Source: Erythrobacter dokdonensis DSW-74
GTDB lineage: Bacteria > Pseudomonadota > Alphaproteobacteria > Sphingomonadales > Sphingomonadaceae
DNA: 64,000 bases
NCBI RefSeq assembly: GCF_001677335.1
Contig: NZ_LZYB01000001.1
Span: 310,001 to 374,000 of the forward strand
Reading direction: 5' to 3'
Made by a program: the position numbers and the translations under genes. Of the stretch, positions 10,230 to 17,445 are shown piece after piece (the first letter of the stretch is position 1; each line of letters starts with the position of its first letter). The notes beneath the pieces are model-generated. The model searched no databases. It was not told the DNA's origin and was given only the letters and a program-made list of their open reading frames with translations.

Positions 10230-11018
10230 ATGACTCTCGGCTTTTCCGTCGACAAACTGCTTCCGAAGGCACGCGGCGGCGGCCAGCTCCGCATGGGGCT
10301 CGTGCGGCTTTCCGAGGAGGAGTGGCTCCAGCCTGACCCCGACATGGCCGCCCGCAAACAGGGCTTTGTCGACTGGCCTGAGGGCGTCCAACTTACCCCC
10401 GAAGCCGAAGCACCCGGCCGCGAACTTGCCGCCATGCTGGGCGTTTCCGGCGCGCTACCCGAAGCCGCGCTCAGCCGCCACGAGGATATGTGTCTCCTGA
10501 CGCTCCCTGAAGGCTCAGACCAATACCGCCTGATCGGCGCGGCGGTGGCGTGGCCTTCTGACTGGCACCCGGGCGAGAAGATCGGCCTGCCCCTGCGCGC
10601 GCTCCATGCGCCCATCGCAGGCTATGAGGAGCAACTCGCCACCGGGGTCGACCGCTTCATGACAACCCTGCGCCCCGGCCCGATCTACGCGCGGTGCAAC
10701 TGGTTCATCGCGGCGACGGGGGATCGTCGCTGGCTCCCCGACCGCCCCGCTACGCAAGCCTTCGCCCATGTCACGCCCGAGAACGCAGGGAGCACCCTGT
10801 TCGTGCGCTCCGAACGCCAGACCCTGCGGCGTCTGCCGCAGACCGGCGCGATCCTGTTCACCATCGGGATCTATGTGGAACAGCTCGGCAAGCTTTCGCC
10901 TGCCAACATCGCCATGCTGGGCCGCGCTGTGCAAACCCTCGTCAGCGGGGAGGGTGACCGGCGCGGGGCGCCTGCCTATGCCGACAGCCTCACCGCCTTC
11001 GCCGCCGCCCATGCCTGA
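10230..11018 (+). CDS. DUF3445 / haem-dependent oxidative N-demethylase family protein
   Basis: A 262-residue protein of the DUF3445 family, whose characterised relatives are the haem-binding alpha subunits of dimethylamine monooxygenase (oxidative N-demethylase). Typical segments are HEDMCLLTLPEG, LIGAAVAWPSDWHPGEKIG, LHAPIAGYEEQL, RCNWFIAATGDRRWLP, LFVRSERQTLRRLPQTGAI and FTIGIYVEQL. Cytoplasmic, no signal peptide. No flavin reductase or ferredoxin partner subunit is adjacent. The ATG touches the previous stop, so it belongs to the bioB unit. Physiological substrate here is unknown. Confidence 0.8.
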   Translation: MTLGFSVDKLLPKARGGGQLRMGLVRLSEEEWLQPDPDMAARKQGFVDWPEGVQLTPEAEAPGRELAAMLGVSGALPEAALSRHEDMCLLTLPEGSDQYRLIGAAVAWPSDWHPGEKIGLPLRALHAPIAGYEEQLATGVDRFMTTLRPGPIYARCNWFIAATGDRRWLPDRPATQAFAHVTPENAGSTLFVRSERQTLRRLPQTGAILFTIGIYVEQLGKLSPANIAMLGRAVQTLVSGEGDRRGAPAYADSLTAFAAAHA

Positions 11019-11099
11019 CGCCGCCCAAATCCGCTAGCTTGCAGCATGGGCAATCCCTCGGCATAGCCAGGTGACAAGATAACGCATCTGCAAGAGAGG

Positions 11100-13163
11100 T
11101 TGTCCGCCTTGTTCTCGAAAATCCTGATTGCCAACCGTGGCGAGATCGCCTGCCGGGTCATTACCACCGCGCGCAAAATGGGGATCAAGACCGTCGCGGT
11201 CTATTCCGACGCCGATGCTCGCGCGCCATTTGTGGGACTCGCGGACGAGGCGGTGCATATCGGGCCGTCGCCTGCGGCGGAATCCTATCTTGTCGCTGAC
11301 AAGATCATCGCTGCCTGCAAGCAGACCGGGGCCGAGGCGGTGCATCCGGGCTATGGCTTCCTGTCGGAACGCACGAGTTTCGCCGAGGCGCTGGCGAAGG
11401 AGAACATCGCCTTCATCGGCCCGCCGGTGAACGCCATCGCCGCGATGGGGGACAAGATCGAGAGCAAGAAGCTGGCGAAAGAGGCGGGCGTCAATGTCGT
11501 CCCCGGCTTTGTCGGCGAGATCGAGGATACCGAGCACGCGGTTCGGATTTCGAACGACATCGGCTATCCGGTGATGATGAAGGCTTCGGCCGGTGGCGGG
11601 GGCAAGGGGATGCGCTTGGCCTATTCCGAGGCCGACGTGCGCGAGGGCTTTGAAAGCGTGAAGCGCGAAGGCCTCAATTCCTTCGGCGATGACCGCGTCT
11701 TCATCGAGAAATTCATCCTCAATCCGCGCCACATCGAGATCCAGATCCTCGGCGACCAGCACGGCAATATCCTCTACCTCAACGAGCGCGAATGCTCGAT
11801 CCAGCGCCGCCACCAGAAGGTGGTCGAGGAAGCGCCGTCGCCCTTCGTCACGCCCAAGATGCGGCGCGCGATGGGCGAGCAATGCGTCGCTCTGGCGCGC
11901 GCGGTGGGGTATTGCTCTGCGGGTACGGTCGAACTGATCGTCAGCGGCGCGGACCCGACGGGGGAGAGCTTCTACTTCCTCGAAATGAACACCCGGCTTC
12001 AGGTCGAACACCCCGTTACCGAAGCGATCACCGGCATCGATCTGGTCGAGCAGATGATCCGCGTGGCGGCGGGCGAGAAGCTCAGCATGACGCAGGACGA
12101 TATCGGCATTGACGGCTGGGCGATCGAAAACCGCGTCTATGCCGAAGACCCCTATCGCGGCTTCCTGCCCTCCACCGGCCGACTGGTGCATTACGCCCCG
12201 CCGCTCCCCGGCTGGCAGGAAGATGAAACCGTCGCAGGAAAGCCTAGGCGCGGGGTCGCGCGCGGCACCGGCTCGGTGCGCGTCGATGATGGCGTGTATG
12301 AAGGCGGCGAGGTCTCGCGCTTCTACGACCCGATGATCGCCAAGCTCATCACCTGGGCGCCCACGCGCGACGAGGCGGCCGATTTGCAAATCGAGGCGCT
12401 CGACAATTTCCGCATCAAGGGGCTGGGGCACAATGTCGATTTCCTCAGCGCGATCATGCAGCACCCGCGCTTCCGCTCGGGCGAGCTGACGACGGGGTTC
12501 ATCGCCGAGGAATATCCCGAAGGCTTTACCGGGGCCGCGACCAGCGATGATCTGAAGCGCATCCTTGCGGCCGTGTGCGCAGGCAATGAATTCACCCTGC
12601 AATCGCGCGCGCGGCGGATAAGCGGCCAGCTTGACGGGCCTTTGCCGGTGACGAGCGAATGGCTGGTGAAGCTTGGCGAGGAACGTTTCGAGGTGGTGCT
12701 CGGTGAGGGGCACGCCATGGTCGATGGCGTACGGGTCGAAGGCACCTGTGACTGGATGCCCGGCATGGTCCAGGCCGAAGCGACCGGGCGCATCGCAGAA
12801 GGCCCTGAGCACAAGCTCGGCCTGATCGTCGAGCGCAACGGCAACCAGTGGAAGGTGACGACACACGGCGCGGCGCATACCGCGCTGGTCATGCCGCTGC
12901 GACTGGCCCGGCATGAGTCCCTCATGCTTGAAAAGGTCCCGCCCGACCTGTCCAGGCTGTTGATCTGCCCGATGCCCGGGATGCTCGTGAAGCTCCACGT
13001 GGCCGAAGGCGAGACCGTCCAGCCCGGCCAGCCGCTCGCGACCGTGGAGGCGATGAAGATGGAAAACATCCTGCGCGCCGAAAAGGAAGGCGTCATCGCG
13101 AAGATCAACGCCGCCGAGGGCGAGAGCCTCGCGGTCGATGCGGTGATCCTCGAACTGGAATAA
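11100..13163 (+). CDS. pccA: propionyl-CoA carboxylase alpha chain (biotin carboxylase + BCCP)
   Basis: A 687-residue biotin carboxylase fused to a biotin carboxyl carrier domain, partner of PccB. The amino terminus [20 protein letters not shown], the ATP-grasp glycine loop [13 protein letters not shown], and [14 protein letters not shown] are canonical biotin carboxylase motifs; a linker BT-type domain follows, and the carrier domain ends with [10 protein letters not shown], where Lys653 is the biotinylated residue, 34 residues from the end as is usual. Start is a TTG at 11100 preceded by AAGAGAGG; it gives the standard amino terminus. 3-Methylcrotonyl-CoA carboxylase is the alternative, but the epimerase and mutase nearby favour propionyl-CoA. 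Confidence 0.92.
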   Translation: MSALFSKILIANRGEIACRVITTARKMGIKTVAVYSDADARAPFVGLADEAVHIGPSPAAESYLVADKIIAACKQTGAEAVHPGYGFLSERTSFAEALAKENIAFIGPPVNAIAAMGDKIESKKLAKEAGVNVVPGFVGEIEDTEHAVRISNDIGYPVMMKASAGGGGKGMRLAYSEADVREGFESVKREGLNSFGDDRVFIEKFILNPRHIEIQILGDQHGNILYLNERECSIQRRHQKVVEEAPSPFVTPKMRRAMGEQCVALARAVGYCSAGTVELIVSGADPTGESFYFLEMNTRLQVEHPVTEAITGIDLVEQMIRVAAGEKLSMTQDDIGIDGWAIENRVYAEDPYRGFLPSTGRLVHYAPPLPGWQEDETVAGKPRRGVARGTGSVRVDDGVYEGGEVSRFYDPMIAKLITWAPTRDEAADLQIEALDNFRIKGLGHNVDFLSAIMQHPRFRSGELTTGFIAEEYPEGFTGAATSDDLKRILAAVCAGNEFTLQSRARRISGQLDGPLPVTSEWLVKLGEERFEVVLGEGHAMVDGVRVEGTCDWMPGMVQAEATGRIAEGPEHKLGLIVERNGNQWKVTTHGAAHTALVMPLRLARHESLMLEKVPPDLSRLLICPMPGMLVKLHVAEGETVQPGQPLATVEAMKMENILRAEKEGVIAKINAAEGESLAVDAVILELE

Positions 13164-13534
13164 TGCACGTCCGGCACGATCCCGATGCGCCTTCGGGCAA
13201 GGACATCCCCTTCGAGGATTTCCTCAAGGTCGATATCCGCATCGGCACGGTGATTTCCGCCGAGCCCTACCCCGAAGCGCGCAAGCCCGCCTTCAAGCTG
13301 TGGATCGACTTTGGTCCGGCGATCGGCGTCAGGAAGTCGAGCGCGCAGATCACCGAGCATTATGCGCTGGCAGATCTGCCCGGCCGCCAGGTGGCCGCGG
13401 TGGTCAATTTCCCGCCGCGCCAGATCGGCAAGTTCATGTCCGAAGTGCTGACGCTGGGCTTTGCCGACGAGAGCGGGGCGGTGGTGCTGTTCGCGCCTGA
13501 CCAGCGGGTGCCGAACGGGTCGCGGCTGTTCTGA
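13163..13534 (+). CDS. CsaA-type tRNA-binding domain protein
   Basis: A 123-residue protein consisting of a single tRNA-binding OB fold, like CsaA or the carboxy-terminal domain of MetG. Family motifs: [54 protein letters not shown] and SEVLTLGF. Such proteins bind tRNA-like structures and have been proposed to act as secretion chaperones. The ATG overlaps the pccA stop (TAATG), so it is the last gene of the carboxylase unit. A GC-rich gap without a clear terminator follows. Confidence 0.85.
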   Translation: MHVRHDPDAPSGKDIPFEDFLKVDIRIGTVISAEPYPEARKPAFKLWIDFGPAIGVRKSSAQITEHYALADLPGRQVAAVVNFPPRQIGKFMSEVLTLGFADESGAVVLFAPDQRVPNGSRLF

Positions 13535-13690
13535 GGCGGACCGTCGCGGGCGCGCGCTTTCCTACATCCTGGCCCTGCGGCAAGATGGCGCTGTGGCGCG
13601 ATTGCCCTCGGTTTGTGCGCCATTCGCCCCGAATGATGGAACGGCCCTCGGGCAATCCCACAAGCGGGCGCAATTCAGCGCCTGTCCAGG

Positions 13691-13776
13691 CCCTTTCAGA
13701 CCCTGTCTTGCCCCTCTTTAGCCTGCTCCAGACCCCTGCTTGACCCCTGCTTGACCCGTGCCAGACCCGCTTCACC
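13691..13776. repeat. helically phased C-tract repeat array
   Basis: C-tracts begin at about 13691, 13701, 13711, 13722, 13733, 13744, 13755, 13766 and 13775, that is every 10-11 bases. The best-preserved units are GACCCCTGCTT at 13731 and 13742, then GACCCGTGCCA at 13753 and GACCCGCTTCA at 13764. The reverse complement (GGGGTCAAGCA) resembles units of the second array at 57.04-57.10 kb. The whole gap 13535-13993 holds no convincing gene: after this array it becomes AT-rich (13785-13930). Confidence 0.65.
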
Positions 13777-13784
13777 CCCGGTCT

Positions 13785-13986
13785 ATTGGTGATGTTTTTG
13801 CTTCAGGTGCTCAAATTGCTTCAACTGATTGCAATTATATTACGTGTTTTGTTGTAGATTTACGCCAGAATGATGATTTCGGACTGAATCTTGTGGAATC
13901 CACTATGCTGCAAACTGCTTCGTGCAAGAATAACACCTCGCTGATTCGCGGTATTTTCCGCGCTCGGATTGAATCTCGTGGGAGGG
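13785..13986 (+). promoter_or_regulatory. AT-rich upstream region of the gene at 13994
   Basis: This stretch is strikingly AT-rich against its surroundings (for example GATTGCAATTATATTACG around 13827-13844) and precedes a small gene with its own ribosome site GGAGGG at 13981-13986. A weak promoter match is TTGCTT at 13816 with TATTAC at 13838 (16-base spacing). AT-rich islands of this kind are often nucleoid-protein or regulator binding regions. The exact promoter is not certain. Confidence 0.3.
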
Positions 13987-13993
13987 TTTGATC

Positions 13994-14281
13994 GTGGCAC
14001 ATACGGGGACCGGGTTCTTCGATCGCAAGGGGAACTTCTTCAAGACGGCGCGCGATGCGACGGTCAGCGATCTCGCCGGCTTGCTAGGCCAGATCGGCGA
14101 GGGCGAAAGCCTTGCGCCGGGCATCGCCTACATGCTGCTGGAACGCCGCGCCGAGATCGAGCGACTATTCGCCGAGCATGACAGGATGCTCGAGGAAGAA
14201 GCTGCGGTAAAAGCTGCGCGCGAGGCGGCGGCGCTCGACAATGACAATGTCGCCAAGCTGCCGAGCCGTCCGGTGGGTTGA
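13994..14281 (+). CDS. small conserved-looking protein of unknown function
   Basis: A 95-residue soluble protein beginning with a small folded-looking part (HTGTGFFDRKGNFFKTARD, then SDLAGLLGQIGEGESLAPG) followed by a long charged helix (LLERRAEIERLFAEHDRML...AAVKAAREAAALD), which may form a coiled coil. I do not recognise a family. I use the GTG at 13994, seven bases after GGAGGG; a TTG at 13988 in the same frame lies too close to the ribosome site. It is convergent with the acetyltransferase and has its own AT-rich promoter region, so it is probably regulated independently. Confidence 0.6.
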   Translation: MAHTGTGFFDRKGNFFKTARDATVSDLAGLLGQIGEGESLAPGIAYMLLERRAEIERLFAEHDRMLEEEAAVKAAREAAALDNDNVAKLPSRPVG

Positions 14282-14293
14282 GGTTTCTCCGGA

Positions 14294-14752
14294 TCAGCCA
14301 AGCTGCAAGTGCAGGCACTGGTTGAAGTCCGACAGCGCATAATCGGCGAAGGCTTCCCCGTTCACGAAGCCGCGGCGGCGATAGAGCGCCAGCGCCGCTT
14401 CGAACATCGGACCGCTTCCGGTCTCCAGACTGAGCACGGCCAGTTGCTCGGAGCGCGCCTGGGCAATGATTGTCTCCAGCAGTGCTGCAGCGAGCCCCCG
14501 GCGCAGGAAATCGGGATGGGTGCGCATCGACTTGATCTCGCCGCGCGCGCGCCCCAGCCTCTTCAAAGCGCCGATCGCCGCGAGCCGTTCTTCGACATGC
14601 ACCGCCCAGACGCTGACATCGGGCCGCTGCAATCCCGACAGGTCGAGCGCAAAGCTGAGACCGGGCGGCGACCTTTCGAGCATTTCGCGCTGGTGGTAGG
14701 CAATCAGGTCGCGCACCTGCGGGTCGGCAAGGTCGGCGGGTGCGATTCGCAC
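14294..14752 (-). CDS. GNAT family N-acetyltransferase
   Basis: A 152-residue GCN5-related acetyltransferase. It begins with an HREML-type region (LIAYHQREMLERSPPG), then the beta strand VWAVHVEERLAAIGALKRLG, EIKSMRTHPDFLRRGLAAALLETI containing the acetyl-CoA pyrophosphate loop R-R-G-L-A/A, and ALALYRRRGF near the end. These are the markers of PanZ/YhbS-like small acetyltransferases; the acceptor is unknown. The GTG start at 14752 comes three bases after the stop of the cyclase gene, so it is the last gene of the aroK-aroB-cyclase unit. Longer upstream starts would run through the cyclase gene. Confidence 0.85.
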   Translation of the reverse strand: MRIAPADLADPQVRDLIAYHQREMLERSPPGLSFALDLSGLQRPDVSVWAVHVEERLAAIGALKRLGRARGEIKSMRTHPDFLRRGLAAALLETIIAQARSEQLAVLSLETGSGPMFEAALALYRRRGFVNGEAFADYALSDFNQCLHLQLG

Positions 14753-14754
14753 CG

Positions 14755-15525
14755 CTAGTCTTCCACCATCGCCACCGCGCGGATCCAGCCCGCGCTGGCT
14801 CGTTCGATCTTCACCGGAAAGCAGCTGACCATGAAGCCGTGCGGGGGCAGGGCGGCGAGATTGGCGAGCTTTTCGATCTGGTAGTAAGGCCGGATGCGCC
14901 CGGCCTTGTGGCCTTCCCAGATGATCGAAGGATCGCGCGTTTCGGCCCATCGCCGCGCGGTGTGGCTGAAGGGTGCGTCCCAGCTCCACGCGTCGGTGCC
15001 GACAACCTCTACGCCTTGCTCGGTGAGCCACAAGGTCGCCTCCGCGCCAAGGCCCACGCCCTGATCGGTGAACCCCTCGGAGCCGTAGACCGCGCCTGAC
15101 TGCACCAGCACGATATCGAGCGGTTCGAGCGTATATCCGATCCGCGCCAGTTCCGCCTGCACCTCGGCGGCACTGACGACATGGCCGTGGGGAAGGCGGG
15201 AAAAATCGAGTTTCACGCCGGGACGGAAGAAGCGGTCGAGCGGGGCCTCGTCGATGCTGGGGGCAGGGCGCGCTCCGCTATCCGTGGTGGAGTGGTAATG
15301 CCACGGCGCGTCCATGTGGGTGCCGTTGTGGGTCGAGAGTTCGACGAACTCCACCGCCCAGCCTTCGCCATCGGGCATGTCTTCGCGGGTCAGGCCGGGG
15401 AAGAACATCGCGATCTGCTCCCACGTTGTCTCGTGGGTCATGTAGGTGACCTTGGGCCGCATCACCTCGGGATCGGAAATCACGTCATTGGTGATCGGGA
15501 TCGAAAGATCGACGAAGCGGGTCAC
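14755..15525 (-). CDS. cyclase family protein (kynurenine formamidase-like metal hydrolase)
   Basis: A 256-residue protein of the cyclase/KynB superfamily. The diagnostic metal site H.GTH.D.P.H is present as STHNGTHMDAPWHYH near residues 88-102, and a second conserved region (PLDIVLVQSGAVYGSEGFTD) follows. Members hydrolyse N-formylkynurenine, isatin or similar cyclic amides; the substrate here is open. The GTG start overlaps the aroB stop (GTGA). Position between aroB and an acetyltransferase suggests cotranscription without showing a shared pathway. Confidence 0.85.
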   Translation of the reverse strand: MTRFVDLSIPITNDVISDPEVMRPKVTYMTHETTWEQIAMFFPGLTREDMPDGEGWAVEFVELSTHNGTHMDAPWHYHSTTDSGARPAPSIDEAPLDRFFRPGVKLDFSRLPHGHVVSAAEVQAELARIGYTLEPLDIVLVQSGAVYGSEGFTDQGVGLGAEATLWLTEQGVEVVGTDAWSWDAPFSHTARRWAETRDPSIIWEGHKAGRIRPYYQIEKLANLAALPPHGFMVSCFPVKIERASAGWIRAVAMVED

Positions 15526-16640
15526 GCAGCAAGCTCCCCGTCCAGAAATGCGGCGATGTCGGCGAGGTCCACGTCGCGCGCCACGTAAGCCTCGCCCAGC
15601 GCCTTCAGCAGCAGGAAGGGCAGGGTGGTGCCTTCGGCCTTCTTGTCGTGGCGCATGTGTTCGACCAGCGCCGCGCCGTCACGCGAAAGGCCGAGCGCGG
15701 CGATCTCGGAAGGAAGACCCGCTGCCGCAATCGCAGCCGTGGCCCGCGCGGCATCCTCTTGCGAAATCTCGCCCCGACGCGCCGAATAGCGCGCCGCCAG
15801 CACCATGCCGAGTGCGACCGCCTCACCGTGCAGCAGCGCTTGCGAAAAGCCGGTTTCGGCCTCCAACGCATGGCCGAAGGTGTGGCCGAGATTGAGCAGC
15901 GCGCGGCGGTCTGCCGTTTCGCGTTCGTCCTCGGCAACGATCCGCGCCTTCATGGCAATGCTGGTGGCGATGGCGTGTTCGAGCGCGGCGGGCTCGCGTG
16001 CCAGCACCTTGTCGCCATTCGCCTCCAGCCAGGCGAAGAACGCCGCATCGCCGAGCAGGCCGTATTTCAGCACCTCGGCATAACCGGCGCGCATTTCGCG
16101 TGGTGGCAGGGTGGCGAGCACCAATGGGTCGATCAGTACCAGTGAAGGCTGATGGAAGGCACCGATCAGGTTCTTGCCCGCGGCTGTGTTGATCGCGGTC
16201 TTGCCGCCGACCGAGCTATCGACCTGCGCCAGCAGCGTTGTCGGGATCTGCACGAACCCGCAGCCGCGCTTGGTGATGGCGCAGGCAAAGCCGACGAGAT
16301 CGCCCACCACTCCGCCGCCGAGCGCGAAGACATGATCCTTGCGGGTGACCCCCAGCGCCAGCAGCCAGTCGGTGAGTTTCTCCAGCCCCCGCCAGCTCTT
16401 GGCATCCTCGCCGGGCTCGACGATGAACCATTCGGCCTTGAGGTTGTGGGCGGCAAGGGCGCGCTCCATCGCCGGGGCATAAAGGCGACGGGTGTTGGTA
16501 TCGGCCACGAACGGCACGGCACGGCCGTTGCCATAGCCCTTAAGGAACGGCGCGGCGGCCTGCGGCAGACGATCAAGCAGTCCACCCTCGATCACCACCT
16601 CGTAACCGCGCCCGGCCAGCGCGACAGGAATTACAGCCAT
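15522..16640 (-). CDS. aroB: 3-dehydroquinate synthase
   Basis: A 372-residue NAD- and zinc-dependent enzyme of the shikimate pathway that cyclises DAHP to 3-dehydroquinate. Motifs: ALGGGVVGDLVGFACA, PTTLLAQVDSSVGGKTAIN, KNLIGAFHQP, the metal-ligand segment EVLKYGLL, and LNLGHTFGHALE with LLHGEAVALGM. The ATG at 16640 lies ten bases inside the end of aroK, a coupling seen in many proteobacteria. Expected length for the family. Confidence 0.96.
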   Translation of the reverse strand: MAVIPVALAGRGYEVVIEGGLLDRLPQAAAPFLKGYGNGRAVPFVADTNTRRLYAPAMERALAAHNLKAEWFIVEPGEDAKSWRGLEKLTDWLLALGVTRKDHVFALGGGVVGDLVGFACAITKRGCGFVQIPTTLLAQVDSSVGGKTAINTAAGKNLIGAFHQPSLVLIDPLVLATLPPREMRAGYAEVLKYGLLGDAAFFAWLEANGDKVLAREPAALEHAIATSIAMKARIVAEDERETADRRALLNLGHTFGHALEAETGFSQALLHGEAVALGMVLAARYSARRGEISQEDAARATAAIAAAGLPSEIAALGLSRDGAALVEHMRHDKKAEGTTLPFLLLKALGEAYVARDVDLADIAAFLDGELAA

Positions 16641-17206
16641 TGGTCGATCGCCTCTATGATGGCGCGGGCGGTGTCGGTATGGGGGCCGTTCTCGCTGACC
16701 ACGCGGATGGGAGCCTCGGCGTAGAAAGGGCCGCGTTCGGCGGCCAGCCGGGTGAGGATTTCTTTCGGGTCGCCCTGTTTCAGGAGCGGACGGTTGCCGC
16801 GCCGCGCGGTCCGTTCCACGAGCGTATCGACATCGCAGTCGATCCACACCGCGATGCCTTTCTCCAGGATCAGCTTGCGGGTGTCGGGATCGACAAAGGC
16901 CCCGCCGCCGGTCGCGATCACACCGTGGCCTTCCTCGATCAAACGGGCGATCACGCGCCGTTCTCCGTCGCGAAAATAGGGCTCGCCGAATTGTGCGAAG
17001 ATTTCCGGGATGGAAAGCTGCGCAGCCTCGGCAATGGCATCGTCGGCATCGATGAAATCGCGCCCCAGCATACGGGCGAGCTTGCGACCGACGGTGGACT
17101 TGCCCACCCCCATCAGCCCGACCAGCACTACCGGACGGTCAATCCGTGCGGCCACCGCGGCCAGCGCGGCGGGGAGATGTTCGGGTGATGCAGACGCGGC
17201 GGACAT
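16631..17206 (-). CDS. aroK: shikimate kinase
   Basis: A 191-residue P-loop kinase that phosphorylates shikimate. Walker A is GLMGVGKSTVGRKLA; the shikimate-binding segments are DFIDADDAIAEAA (Asp pair), FRDGERRVIARL and GVIATGGGAFVD; the LID region carries RTARRGNRPLL. ATG at 17206 is the first in-frame start after the divergent gene's promoter region; a longer frame upstream runs antisense through other genes. First gene of a minus-strand aroK-aroB-cyclase-GNAT unit. Confidence 0.95.
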   Translation of the reverse strand: MSAASASPEHLPAALAAVAARIDRPVVLVGLMGVGKSTVGRKLARMLGRDFIDADDAIAEAAQLSIPEIFAQFGEPYFRDGERRVIARLIEEGHGVIATGGGAFVDPDTRKLILEKGIAVWIDCDVDTLVERTARRGNRPLLKQGDPKEILTRLAAERGPFYAEAPIRVVSENGPHTDTARAIIEAIDQWL

Positions 17207-17244
17207 TGCCGCATCGCCTATAGATGGGCTAGGGCGCGTGCAAT

Positions 17245-17445
17245 ATGGCAAACCTCTCACGTCCGCTGGCACCCCGGCAGATTCTTGCGCGCGAACCGGC
17301 GCCCCGCCCGCGCTTGCGGCTGGGCCGGGTCGCCGTGGTTGTGCTGGTGATGCTGGCGCTCGCGACACTGGCCTGGGTCGATGGCGGCGAGGAACCGCTT
17401 CACCCGATCGCCCAGCCGGTCGAGTTGCCCGGAGACGCCCGGTGA
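17245..17445 (+). CDS. small single-span membrane protein
   Basis: A 66-residue protein with a basic, proline-rich cytoplasmic start (PRQILAREPAPRPRLRLG), one transmembrane helix (VAVVVLVMLALATLAWV) and a short acidic tail. No family recognised. It is divergent from aroK, 38 bases away, and its stop overlaps the GTG of the large exported protein that follows (GTGA), so the two probably work in the same envelope process. Confidence 0.6.
   Translation: MANLSRPLAPRQILAREPAPRPRLRLGRVAVVVLVMLALATLAWVDGGEEPLHPIAQPVELPGDAR

Noticed and set aside
12998..13018. Other CACGTG-containing sequences as further parS sites (for example near 13.0 kb, 55.0 kb and 60.9 kb)
   Set aside because: Only the central hexamer agrees; the flanking TGTTN and GAAACA arms are missing and they lie in coding sequence.
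13758..13991. A 77-codon frame across the AT-rich island
   Set aside because: It starts inside the C-tract array, has no ribosome site and uneven composition; more likely regulatory sequence.
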